DNA of 64,000 bases from Pseudomonas lurida (GTDB lineage Bacteria > Pseudomonadota > Gammaproteobacteria > Pseudomonadales > Pseudomonadaceae): the NCBI RefSeq assembly GCF_013522705.1, contig NZ_JAAMRE010000017.1, forward strand, positions 50,632 through 114,631, written 5' to 3'. Each line of letters starts with the position of its first letter. Within the stretch, counting starts at the first letter, position 1. Of this stretch, positions 53,552-61,584 are shown piece by piece. The translations under genes and the position numbers were made by a program. The notes under the pieces were generated by a model. That model searched no databases. It saw nothing but the letters and a program-made list of their open reading frames with translations, and was not told the DNA's origin.

Positions 53552-54805
53552 ATGTTCAGCCGTGATTTGACTATTGCCAAGTACGACGCCGATCTCTTCG
53601 CCGCCATGGAGCAAGAAGCCGTGCGCCAGGAAGAGCACATTGAGCTGATCGCTTCGGAAAACTACACCAGCCCTGCGGTGATGGAGGCTCAAGGCTCTGT
53701 ACTCACCAACAAGTACGCCGAAGGCTACCCGGGCAAGCGCTACTACGGTGGTTGCGAGTACGTCGACGTGGTTGAACAACTGGCCATCGACCGTGCCAAG
53801 GAACTGTTCGGCGCCGATTACGCCAACGTCCAGCCGCACGCCGGTTCCCAGGCCAACAGCGCCGTGTACCTGGCCCTGCTGCAAGGCGGCGACACCATTC
53901 TGGGCATGAGCCTGGCCCACGGCGGTCACCTGACCCACGGCGCCAGCGTGTCCTCCTCCGGCAAGCTGTACAACGCCGTTCAATACGGTATCGATGCCAA
54001 TGGCCTGATCGACTACGACGAAGTCGAGCGCCTGGCCGTTGAGCACAAGCCGAAAATGATCGTGGCCGGTTTCTCTGCCTACTCGCAGATCCTGGACTTC
54101 CCGCGTTTTCGCGCCATCGCCGACAAAGTCGGTGCCTACCTGTTCGTCGACATGGCCCACGTGGCCGGTCTGGTCGCCGCCGGCGTCTACCCGAACCCGG
54201 TGCCATTCGCTGACGTGGTCACCACCACCACCCACAAAACCCTGCGCGGTCCACGTGGCGGCCTGATCCTGGCGCGCGCCAACGCCGAGATCGAGAAGAA
54301 GCTGAACTCCGCCGTCTTCCCTGGTGCCCAGGGTGGCCCGCTGGAGCACGTGATCGCCGCTAAAGCGATCTGCTTCAAGGAAGCCCTGCAGCCTGAGTTC
54401 AAGACCTACCAGCAACAAGTGGTGAAGAACGCCAAGGCCATGGCCGGTGTGTTCATCGAGCGTGGCTTTGACGTGGTGTCCGGCGGTACTGAAAACCACC
54501 TGTTCCTGCTGTCGCTGATCAAGCAGGACATCTCCGGTAAAGATGCGGACGCTGCCCTGGGCAAAGCCTTCATCACCGTGAACAAAAACTCGGTACCGAA
54601 CGACCCACGCTCGCCGTTCGTCACTTCCGGCCTGCGTTTCGGCACCCCGGCTGTGACCACTCGCGGCTTCAAGGAAGCAGAGTGCAAGGAACTCGCCGGC
54701 TGGATCTGCGACATCCTGGCTGACCTGAACAACGAAGCCGTGATCGACGCGGTACGTGAGAAGGTCAAGGCCATCTGCAAGAAGCTGCCGGTATACGGCG
54801 CTTGA
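53552..54805 (+). CDS. glyA: Serine hydroxymethyltransferase
   Basis: PLP enzyme interconverting serine and glycine with transfer of a C1 unit to tetrahydrofolate. From ATG 53552 it has 417 residues, normal length, with GAGGAC six bases upstream; four extra codons upstream are open but unnecessary. Motifs: EEHIELIASENYTSPAVMEA, YPGKRYYGGCEYVD, HAGSQANSAVY, VDMAHVAGLVAAGVYPNPVP and the PLP lysine in TTTTHKTLRGPRGG. It ends in a strong bidirectional terminator. Pseudomonads usually carry more than one glyA; this one lies after morA. Confidence 0.98.
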   Translation: MFSRDLTIAKYDADLFAAMEQEAVRQEEHIELIASENYTSPAVMEAQGSVLTNKYAEGYPGKRYYGGCEYVDVVEQLAIDRAKELFGADYANVQPHAGSQANSAVYLALLQGGDTILGMSLAHGGHLTHGASVSSSGKLYNAVQYGIDANGLIDYDEVERLAVEHKPKMIVAGFSAYSQILDFPRFRAIADKVGAYLFVDMAHVAGLVAAGVYPNPVPFADVVTTTTHKTLRGPRGGLILARANAEIEKKLNSAVFPGAQGGPLEHVIAAKAICFKEALQPEFKTYQQQVVKNAKAMAGVFIERGFDVVSGGTENHLFLLSLIKQDISGKDADAALGKAFITVNKNSVPNDPRSPFVTSGLRFGTPAVTTRGFKEAECKELAGWICDILADLNNEAVIDAVREKVKAICKKLPVYGA

Positions 54806-54825
54806 TTGCAGTTGCTTGAATAAGA

Positions 54826-54852
54826 AGCCCGGCTCTAGAGCCGGGCTTTTTT
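54826..54852. terminator. Intrinsic terminator between glyA and yjiA
   Basis: AGCCCGGCTC-TA-GAGCCGGGCT followed by six T, shared by the convergent glyA and yjiA genes. Confidence 0.92.
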
Positions 54853-54901
54853 ATGCCAGATTTCAATGTGAAATGCGCTCAAGCCCCCTGCCACATGGTC
54901 T

Positions 54902-55861
54902 TCAGGGTTGGTAGACCTTGGCAAAGCCTTCGCGGATCTTGTCTTCCGGCAATTCATCGGCAATAAACACGATCACACTCTCCCGAGCCTCACCCTCGCC
55001 CCACTGCGTGTCCCAGTCGAAACCATAGAGCTTCAGCACACCCTGGAACACCATGCGCCGCTCCTCCCCGGCAATATTCAGCACGCCTTTGTAGCGCAGC
55101 AATTGCTTGCCGTGGTCTTCCAGCAGTTCGTTCATAAATTCACTGAGGCGGTCGATGTCCAGCGGCTGGTCGGTGCGCAGCACCAGGCTGGAGATACGGT
55201 CGATGGACGGCGCCTGGCTCACCGGACGCAGGCTCATGCCGGCATTGAGGTTGAAACCACGGACATCGAGCAACTGAGCCAAATCTATCTTGCCGTGCTC
55301 GACGACGTGGATCGGCGCGCGACGGTTGATACGCGTCAGGCGTTCGCTGAGAGCGTCGAATGTGGTGGCGTCCACCAGATCACGCTTGCTCACCAACAAG
55401 CGGTCGGCAAAGCCAATCTGCGCCTGGGCGATGGTCTGGGTCAGGTGGTGCTCGGCGTGGGCTGCGTCCACCAGGGTGATGATGCCGTCGAGGATGTAGC
55501 GCTCGCGCAATTCCTCGTCGATGAAAAATGTCTGGGCCACCGGCGCCGGGTCGGCCAGGCCGGTGCACTCGATCACCAGGCGGTCGAAAGCAATCTCACC
55601 GCTGTCCAGGCGTTCCAGCAGCAGGTAAAGGGCCTTGGTCAGGTCGGTGTGGATAGTGCAGCACACGCAGCCGTTGGACAGGGTCATGACCTGCACCGGC
55701 TCGGCGCCCAACAGCTGAGTATCGATACCGGCGTCACTGAATTCGTTTTCGATCACGGCGATTTTAAGGCCGTGCTCGGCTTTGAGCAGGTGGCGCAGCA
55801 AGGTGGTCTTGCCGGCGCCGAGAAAGCCACTGAGGACGGTCACTGGAATGGGAGAGGACAA
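54902..55861 (-). CDS. yjiA: CobW/YjiA-family zinc-binding G3E GTPase
   Basis: P-loop GTPase of 319 residues from TTG 55859-55861, chosen because AAGGAG lies six bases before it; the longer open frame crosses the REPIN. Motifs: Walker A LSGFLGAGKTTLLRHLL, the zinc-binding GCVCCTIHTD (CxCC), Walker B-like RLVIECTGLADPAPV, SKRDLVD (base recognition), and the C-terminal CobW_C domain. Family members act as metallochaperones. It is on the same strand after ybdD-cstA, as in E. coli (btsT-yjiX-yjiA), though a REPIN separates it. Confidence 0.93.
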   Translation of the reverse strand: MSSPIPVTVLSGFLGAGKTTLLRHLLKAEHGLKIAVIENEFSDAGIDTQLLGAEPVQVMTLSNGCVCCTIHTDLTKALYLLLERLDSGEIAFDRLVIECTGLADPAPVAQTFFIDEELRERYILDGIITLVDAAHAEHHLTQTIAQAQIGFADRLLVSKRDLVDATTFDALSERLTRINRRAPIHVVEHGKIDLAQLLDVRGFNLNAGMSLRPVSQAPSIDRISSLVLRTDQPLDIDRLSEFMNELLEDHGKQLLRYKGVLNIAGEERRMVFQGVLKLYGFDWDTQWGEGEARESVIVFIADELPEDKIREGFAKVYQP

Positions 55862-55897
55862 ACAGTTCTCCTTATTAACTGAAGAAACACAAAACAA

Positions 55898-55986
55898 ATG
55901 TGGGAGAGGGCTTGCCCCCGATAGCAGTGTGTCAGGCACTTATGTGTCACTGAGACACCGCTATCGGGGGCAACCCCCCTCCCACA
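55898..55986. repeat. REPIN, family 2 (GTGGGAGGGGGCTTGCCCCCGATAG type)
   Basis: Left arm 55898-55925 (ATGTGGGAGAGGGCTTGCCCCCGATAGC) and right arm 55960-55986 in inverted order, with an inner GTGTC...GACAC pairing. It lies between yjiA and ybdD, inside what is otherwise an operon. Confidence 0.9.
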
Positions 55987-56015
55987 GTGGGTCATCGCCA
56001 GCCCGAACTAACGGG

Positions 56016-56213
56016 TCAGCAGCACTTGGGCCCACCCTTGCCGCCGTATCGGGCTTCCTGGCGTTCGCGAAAGAACGCCTTGTAGTCCATCACCGGCTTG
56101 TCCGGGTGCTTGGTTTGCATATGCTCGACGTAGGTGTCGTAGTCGGGCATGCCGACCATCAGGCGTGCGGCCTGACCGAGGTATTTACCCAGGCGACTGA
56201 TGTCATTGAACAT
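56016..56213 (-). CDS. ybdD: YbdD/YjiX-family small protein
   Basis: 65 residues: MFNDISRLGKYLGQAARLM followed by VGMPDYDTYVEHMQTKHPDK, FFRERQEARYGG and a Cys-Cys C-terminus (KCC). This is the DUF466 family, always found immediately after cstA/btsT genes; here the gap is 15 bases. It is proposed to assist the transporter; the role is not proven. Confidence 0.93.
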   Translation of the reverse strand: MFNDISRLGKYLGQAARLMVGMPDYDTYVEHMQTKHPDKPVMDYKAFFRERQEARYGGKGGPKCC

Positions 56214-56228
56214 GGCTGCAATCCTCGA

Positions 56229-58295
56229 TCATGCGTCCGGAATGGCCTGGAACGGGGCTTCTTTATCCGTACGTTCTTTGTTGCCCCAGGCGGCGACGCC
56301 GACCTTGAGCGCATAGAACAGGATGCTGAATACCACGAACAGGAACAACGCCGTCAGTGTCGCGTTGGTGTAGGCGTTCCAGATCACGTGCTGCATCTGG
56401 TCGATGCTCTTGGCCGGCGCGAGGATCTGGCCACCGGCCAGGGCATCGCTGTACTTCTTGGCCAGCGACAGGAAGCCGATTGCCGGGTTGGCGTCGAACA
56501 GCTTGATGAAGCCTGCGGTGGTGGTGCAGATCAGCAGCCATACGGCCGGCAGCATCGTTACCCAGATGTAGCGCTGGCGCTTCATCTTTATCAGCACAAC
56601 GGTGGCGAGCATCAGCGCGATACCGGCCAGCATCTGGTTGGAGATGCCGAACAGCGGCCACAACGTGTTGATACCGCCCAGTGGGTCGATCACGCCTTGA
56701 TACAGCAGGTAACCCCACATCGCTACACAACCGGCGGTCGCGATCAGGTTGGCGGTCCACGACTCGGTACGCTTGAGCGCCGGCACGAACGAGCCCAGCA
56801 GGTCCTGCAGCATGAAGCGACCGGCACGGGTACCGGCGTCGACAGCGGTCAAGATGAACAAGGCTTCAAACAGGATCGCAAAGTGGTACCAGAACGCCAT
56901 GGTGTTTTCACCCGGCAGCACACTGTGCAGGATCTGCGCGATACCGACTGCCAATGTCGGCGCACCGCCGGCACGCGCCAGGATGGTGGTTTCGCCGATG
57001 TCATGGGCCACCGCCTGCAGCGCTTCCGGGGTGATTGCAAAACCCCAGCTGCTGACGGTCTGTGCCACGGCCATTACGTCACCGCCAACCACGGCGGCCG
57101 GGCTGTTCATGGCGAAGTACACACCGGGCTCGATCACCGAGGCCGCGACCATCGCCATGATGGCCACGAAGGACTCCATCAACATGCCGCCGTAACCGAT
57201 GTAGCGGGCGTTGGTTTCGTTATCCAGCAGCTTGGGCGTGGTGCCCGACGAAATCAGCGCGTGGAACCCCGAGACCGCGCCACAGGCGATGGTGATGAAC
57301 AGGAACGGGAACAGCCCGCCTTTCCACACCGGGCCGGTGCCATCGATGAACTGGGTCAGCGCCGGCATTTTCAGCTCGGGCATGGTGACCAGGATACCGA
57401 TCGCCAGGGCGATGATGGTGCCGATCTTGAGGAAGGTGGACAGGTAGTCGCGCGGCGCCAGGATCAGCCACACCGGCAATACCGCCGCCACGAAACCGTA
57501 GCCGATCAGCATCCAGGTGATTTGCACGCCGGTGAAGCTGAACGCCTTGGCCCACACCGGATCGGCGGCAATCTGCCCGCCCAGCCAGATCGAGCCGAGC
57601 AGCAACAGTACGCCGATGATGGAAATCTCGCCGATGCGGCCCGGGCGGATGTAGCGCATGTAAATGCCCATGAACATCGCGATCGGGATGGTCGCCATCA
57701 CCGTGAAGATGCCCCATGGGCTCTCGGCCAGGGCCTTGACCACGATCAGCGCCAGCACCGCGAGGATGATGATCATGATCAGGAAGCAGCCGAACAGCGC
57801 GATGGTCCCCGGAATGCGCCCCATCTCTTCGCGCACCATATCCCCCAGGGAACGGCCGTTGCGACGGGTGGACAGGAACAGCACCATAAAGTCCTGCACC
57901 GCACCGGCCAGCACCACGCCGGCGATCAGCCAGAGTGTGCCGGGCAGATAGCCCATCTGCGCTGCCAGCACCGGGCCGACCAGCGGGCCTGCGCCGGCAA
58001 TTGCGGCAAAGTGGTGACCGAACAGGATGTGTTTATTGGTCGGCACATAGTCCAGACCGTCATTGTTGAGCACTGCGGGGGTGGCCCGCCGTGGGTCGAG
58101 CTGCATCACGTTGTTAGCGATGAACAGACTGTAGTAACGGTAAGCAACCAGGTAAATGGCTACTGCGGCCACCACAATCCACAAGGCGTTGATCGCCTCG
58201 CCGCGGCGCAAGGCCACTACGCCCAGGGCGCACGCTCCTACGATTGCCAGCACCAGCCAGGGTAAGTGGCGTAGCAGGCTATTATTATTTTTCAT
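56229..58295 (-). CDS. cstA: CstA/BtsT-family pyruvate (peptide) transporter
   Basis: Inner-membrane protein of 688 residues from ATG 58293-58295 with about 16-18 hydrophobic segments. Family signatures: YVPTNKHILFGHHFAAIAGAGPLVGPVLAAQMGYLP-like region (start of CstA), QDFMVLFLSTRRNGRSLGDM, FPFLFITIACGAVSGFHALI, SSGTTPKLLDNE and LFEALFILTAVDAGTRAGRFML. Pyruvate uptake has been shown for E. coli BtsT and CstA. Followed by ybdD and, after a REPIN, yjiA. The longer frame upstream of this ATG has no family similarity. Divergent from mapZ. Confidence 0.95.
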   Translation of the reverse strand: MKNNNSLLRHLPWLVLAIVGACALGVVALRRGEAINALWIVVAAVAIYLVAYRYYSLFIANNVMQLDPRRATPAVLNNDGLDYVPTNKHILFGHHFAAIAGAGPLVGPVLAAQMGYLPGTLWLIAGVVLAGAVQDFMVLFLSTRRNGRSLGDMVREEMGRIPGTIALFGCFLIMIIILAVLALIVVKALAESPWGIFTVMATIPIAMFMGIYMRYIRPGRIGEISIIGVLLLLGSIWLGGQIAADPVWAKAFSFTGVQITWMLIGYGFVAAVLPVWLILAPRDYLSTFLKIGTIIALAIGILVTMPELKMPALTQFIDGTGPVWKGGLFPFLFITIACGAVSGFHALISSGTTPKLLDNETNARYIGYGGMLMESFVAIMAMVAASVIEPGVYFAMNSPAAVVGGDVMAVAQTVSSWGFAITPEALQAVAHDIGETTILARAGGAPTLAVGIAQILHSVLPGENTMAFWYHFAILFEALFILTAVDAGTRAGRFMLQDLLGSFVPALKRTESWTANLIATAGCVAMWGYLLYQGVIDPLGGINTLWPLFGISNQMLAGIALMLATVVLIKMKRQRYIWVTMLPAVWLLICTTTAGFIKLFDANPAIGFLSLAKKYSDALAGGQILAPAKSIDQMQHVIWNAYTNATLTALFLFVVFSILFYALKVGVAAWGNKERTDKEAPFQAIPDA

Positions 58296-58469
58296 TTTTA
58301 TATTCCAGCCAGGGTGGACAGAAAGGACAGCCACTCTGAGTTTAGCGCTGTTGGCCTCAAAGACCACCCCCCTCCATTGGTCTAGAGCCCTGCAGCGCTG
58401 AAAAAAGCAGAAAAAATCGCCCAATGATGGCGCAGGGCTACACTCCATCCATCCTCAGAGGGTTTCACC

Positions 58470-58838
58470 ATGACCGATCACCCGTCCGACCGCCGCTGTT
58501 TCCGCCGGATCGCCCTGGATGCGAAAACCGAACTTCGCCAAAACGAGCAGCAATGGCCAGTAACCTTAGTGGATCTGTCGCTCAAGGGCCTGGCAGTAAA
58601 GCGGCCCGAACATTGGAAGGGCAATAAAGACCTGCCGTTCGAGGTGGATATCCGCCTGGATCCCAAAGCGCATATCAAGATGCAGGTCAGGCTGACCCAT
58701 GACGATCACGGCCAACTGGGCTTTGTGTGCAAAGAAATCGACCTGGATTCGATCAGCCACCTGCGACGGCTGATCGAATTGAACCTCGGCGATCAAGATG
58801 AACTTGAGCGAGAGTTGGGCGCCTTGCTGGCGCTATAG
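58470..58838 (+). CDS. mapZ: PilZ-domain c-di-GMP receptor MapZ (PA4608 orthologue)
   Basis: 122-residue stand-alone PilZ protein. The c-di-GMP binding residues are present: the N-terminal DRRCFRRIA (RxxxR type) and DLSLKGLAV (D/NxSxxG). The C-terminal EIDLDSISHLRRL and ELNLGD are nearly identical to what I remember of P. aeruginosa PA4608 (MapZ), which binds the chemotaxis methyltransferase CheR1 when loaded with c-di-GMP. The neighbourhood (cstA on one side, radA on the other) matches. It is a likely output for c-di-GMP made or degraded by MorA. Confidence 0.9.
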   Translation: MTDHPSDRRCFRRIALDAKTELRQNEQQWPVTLVDLSLKGLAVKRPEHWKGNKDLPFEVDIRLDPKAHIKMQVRLTHDDHGQLGFVCKEIDLDSISHLRRLIELNLGDQDELERELGALLAL

Positions 58839-58840
58839 GC

Positions 58841-59569
58841 TCAGGGAAACGCCTCGCGGCCGGGAAATTCGTTTTCCATGTCCCAGTAGCCCTTTTTCTG
58901 ACTCGACGTGACTTGCCATCGCCCGTCGACATAGCGATACGTCTGGTAGCGCGTGGTGAAATCGTCCTCGCCGTCGCCGTCCATAAAGGACGATACCTGC
59001 AACAGTTCATCCGGCCCGCCACTGGCCGGCGTCGCCACCTGCCAGTCGGCCTTCCCCGTGTGGGCCAGGGTCAGCGGCTGAGGCTTGCCGTCCGCGCCGG
59101 TGTAGCTCAGCGGTGTGAGTTGCTGTTTGGCCGGCAGCAGCAATTGAGTGGCAGGGCCGCTGTAGGAGCCCATCGGCGCGGTCTCATCGATGCTCAGGAA
59201 ATACACCGGCTCGGGTAAACCCTTGAGCGGGGCTTTACCGACCTCGGCCAGCGGGTAGCCAAGGTCCTGCTGCGCAACCACTTTATCGGCGGCCGACACC
59301 AGGCGTACTTGAGCCTCAAGCAGCGGGTTGTCGACCAGATCGCCGGGCTCGTCGAACGAGTCCTCATCCAGCCCACTGCCCCAATTGTCCTTATGCATCT
59401 GCGCGCTGATGCGCTGGTCTTCCAGGATCTGCAGCTGGTTGCCCTCTTCGGTTGCCAGCGTCTGCGCCAGGCGGTAACCGGCCGGCAGCTCGGCAGCCGC
59501 GGCCATGGCGGGCGCGCCCGTCAGGGCGACAAGCAGGGCGACTACCGCCCAGTCGTTCGATCGTTGCAT
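58841..59569 (-). CDS. Exported protein of unknown function
   Basis: 242 residues with a signal peptide (MQRSNDWAVVALLVALTGAP, cleaved after AMAAA). The mature part has an acidic stretch (DEDSFDEPGDLVDNP), a middle with LLLPAKQQLTPLSYTGADGK and a C-terminus rich in aromatic residues (TRYQTYRYVDGRWQVTSSQ). It lies 15 bases upstream of the radA stop on the same strand, so it is not in an operon start position for radA but follows it in transcription order upstream-to-downstream (radA is transcribed first). No family recognised. Confidence 0.8.
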   Translation of the reverse strand: MQRSNDWAVVALLVALTGAPAMAAAAELPAGYRLAQTLATEEGNQLQILEDQRISAQMHKDNWGSGLDEDSFDEPGDLVDNPLLEAQVRLVSAADKVVAQQDLGYPLAEVGKAPLKGLPEPVYFLSIDETAPMGSYSGPATQLLLPAKQQLTPLSYTGADGKPQPLTLAHTGKADWQVATPASGGPDELLQVSSFMDGDGEDDFTTRYQTYRYVDGRWQVTSSQKKGYWDMENEFPGREAFP

Positions 59570-59584
59570 CGGGTGGTTCCCTTG

Positions 59585-60952
59585 TTATTCGAAAAGTGCA
59601 TCGAGCGCCTGCTCCAGCCGCGTCACCGCAATGACCTGCAGCCCCGCCGGCGCTTCCTTCGGCGCGTTGCCCTTAGGCACGATCGCGCGCTTGAAGCCGT
59701 GCTTGGCGGCTTCCTTGAGTCGTTCCTGACCGCTCGGCACCGGGCGCACTTCGCCGGACAGGCCGACTTCACCGAACACCAACAGGTCATGAGGTAATGG
59801 CCGGTTGCGCAGGCTGGACATCACCGCCGCCATCAAGGCCAGGTCGGACGCAGTTTCCAGCACCTTGACCCCGCCGACCACATTGAGAAATACGTCCTGG
59901 TCGTGGGTCGGAATGCCGCCATGGCGATGCAGCACCGCGAGCAGCATGGCCAGGCGGTTCTGATCCAGCCCCAGCGTCACCCGACGCGGATTGGCCAGAT
60001 GGCTGTCATCCACCAGCGCCTGGACCTCCACCAGCATCGGCCGGGTACCTTCCCACGTGGCCATGACCACGCTGCCGGGGACTTCCTCCTGGGCGCGGGT
60101 CAGGAAAATCGCCGAAGGGTTGGAAACTTCCTTCAACCCTCGGTCGGTCATGGCGAAGACACCCAGTTCGTTGACCGCACCGAAACGGTTCTTTACCGCC
60201 CGCAGCAAACGCAGGCGTCCGTCGGACTCGCCCTCGAAATACAGCACAGTGTCGACCATATGCTCCAGCACGCGAGGCCCCGCCAACGCACCCTCTTTGG
60301 TGACGTGGCCGACCAGGAAAATCGCCGTGCCGCTCTGCTTGGCATAACGCACCAGCAGCGCCGCGCTCTCGCGTACCTGGGACACGCCGCCCGGCGCCGA
60401 TTGCAATTGCTCGGTAAAAATCGTCTGGATCGAGTCGATCACCATGACTTTGGGCTTTTCCACACGAGCCGTGGCAATGATGCTTTCGATGCAGGTTTCG
60501 GTCATCACCCGCAACTGGTCCTGGGGCAGGCCCAGGCGACGGGCGCGCATGGCCACTTGTTGCTGGGATTCTTCACCGGTGACGTACAGCGCCGGCATGC
60601 GGCTGGCAATGCTGCACAAGGTCTGCAACAGAATGGTCGACTTGCCGATGCCCGGGTCGCCGCCGATCAGCACCACCGAGCCATCCACCAGGCCGCCGCC
60701 CAGCACCCGGTCCAGTTCACCGGAGGCCGTGGAAAATCGCGGAATCTCTTCGACGCTGACTTCAGCCAGGGTTTTGATCTGCGCCTGTTGCCCGGTCCAG
60801 CCGGCGCGGCCGGTGGGCGCAGCCGCACCGCCGCTCTCGATCATGGTTTCCGTCAGGGTGTTCCACGCGCCGCATTCGCCGCACTGGCCGGCCCACTTGG
60901 GAAAGGTCGCGCCGCACTCCGTGCAGCCGTACATGCGCTTGGCCTTTGCCAT
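59585..60952 (-). CDS. radA: DNA repair protein RadA (Sms)
   Basis: RecA-like, DnaB-type branch-migration helicase that helps process recombination intermediates. The 455 residues have an N-terminal zinc finger (C10, C13, C24, C27: CTECGATFPKWAGQCGEC), RecA fold with Walker A GGDPGIGKST (about 97-106), Walker B VMVIDSIQTIF, the RadA motif KNRFGAVNELG and a Lon-protease-like C-terminal domain (FLNVVGGVKV, LSGEVRPVPSGQERLKEA) without the protease dyad. The gene downstream in transcription (58841-59569) starts 15 bases after its stop. Confidence 0.97.
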   Translation of the reverse strand: MAKAKRMYGCTECGATFPKWAGQCGECGAWNTLTETMIESGGAAAPTGRAGWTGQQAQIKTLAEVSVEEIPRFSTASGELDRVLGGGLVDGSVVLIGGDPGIGKSTILLQTLCSIASRMPALYVTGEESQQQVAMRARRLGLPQDQLRVMTETCIESIIATARVEKPKVMVIDSIQTIFTEQLQSAPGGVSQVRESAALLVRYAKQSGTAIFLVGHVTKEGALAGPRVLEHMVDTVLYFEGESDGRLRLLRAVKNRFGAVNELGVFAMTDRGLKEVSNPSAIFLTRAQEEVPGSVVMATWEGTRPMLVEVQALVDDSHLANPRRVTLGLDQNRLAMLLAVLHRHGGIPTHDQDVFLNVVGGVKVLETASDLALMAAVMSSLRNRPLPHDLLVFGEVGLSGEVRPVPSGQERLKEAAKHGFKRAIVPKGNAPKEAPAGLQVIAVTRLEQALDALFE

Positions 60953-60987
60953 TCGAGAACCTCCAACTGAAAAACCGCGATGATAGC

Positions 60988-61527
60988 TCAGCGCGACGCC
61001 GGGGTCCGGATTTCACCGCTGGCCAATCGCGAGGCACTGTTACCCACCGGGTCTTCGGCGTTGAGGTCGGCGCCCTTGGCCTTCAGCTCATCCAGCAGTT
61101 CGATGCGCTTGAACAGCCCGGCGTACATGGCGGCGGTCTGCCCGGCACCGTTGCGCTGGTCGGGGTTGCAGTCGGTGGCCAGCAGGCGCTGGGCAATTTT
61201 CAGCTCACCCTTGAAGATCGCGCCCATCAGGGCGGTGTTACCGCGTTTATCCTGCACGCAGGCGTCGGCACCGGCGTCCAGCAAGCGCTCCACAAAGGGC
61301 GCCTGGCCATGGTAGGCGGCGAGGATCAGGGCGGTGTAGCCCTTGTCGTCCTGGGTGTTCAGGCTGTAGCCGGACTCAATGAATGTATTGAGCATGTCGA
61401 GGTCGCCACGGCGGGCGGCGTCGAAGTAATAGTCCTGCAGTTGCGCCTTGAGCGCGACCGGGTCGGCGGATTCGGCCCGAGCCGTGAAGGCCAGCATGGC
61501 GATCAGCAAGCCAATGGAAATACGCAT
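60988..61527 (-). CDS. ankB: Periplasmic ankyrin-repeat protein AnkB
   Basis: 179 residues with a signal peptide (MRISIGLLIAMLAFTARA) and about four ankyrin repeats, for example DKGYTALILAAYHGQAPFVE, RGNTALMGAIFKGELKIAQR and GAGQTAAMYAGLFKRIELLD. GGAGAA precedes the ATG. In P. aeruginosa the homologous ankB lies with katB and is needed for full KatB activity, probably by scaffolding the periplasmic catalase. Here it follows katB by 57 bases on the same strand. Confidence 0.9.
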   Translation of the reverse strand: MRISIGLLIAMLAFTARAESADPVALKAQLQDYYFDAARRGDLDMLNTFIESGYSLNTQDDKGYTALILAAYHGQAPFVERLLDAGADACVQDKRGNTALMGAIFKGELKIAQRLLATDCNPDQRNGAGQTAAMYAGLFKRIELLDELKAKGADLNAEDPVGNSASRLASGEIRTPASR

Positions 61528-61584
61528 GGGAGTTCTCCTGCCAAGGGATCGGCGCCCGCGTGGACGCCGATCGGAACCAACGGG

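Noticed and set aside
56229..58448. Longer cstA frame with 51 extra N-terminal codons
   Set aside because: The extra part has no membrane or family similarity; the ATG at 58295 gives the normal start.
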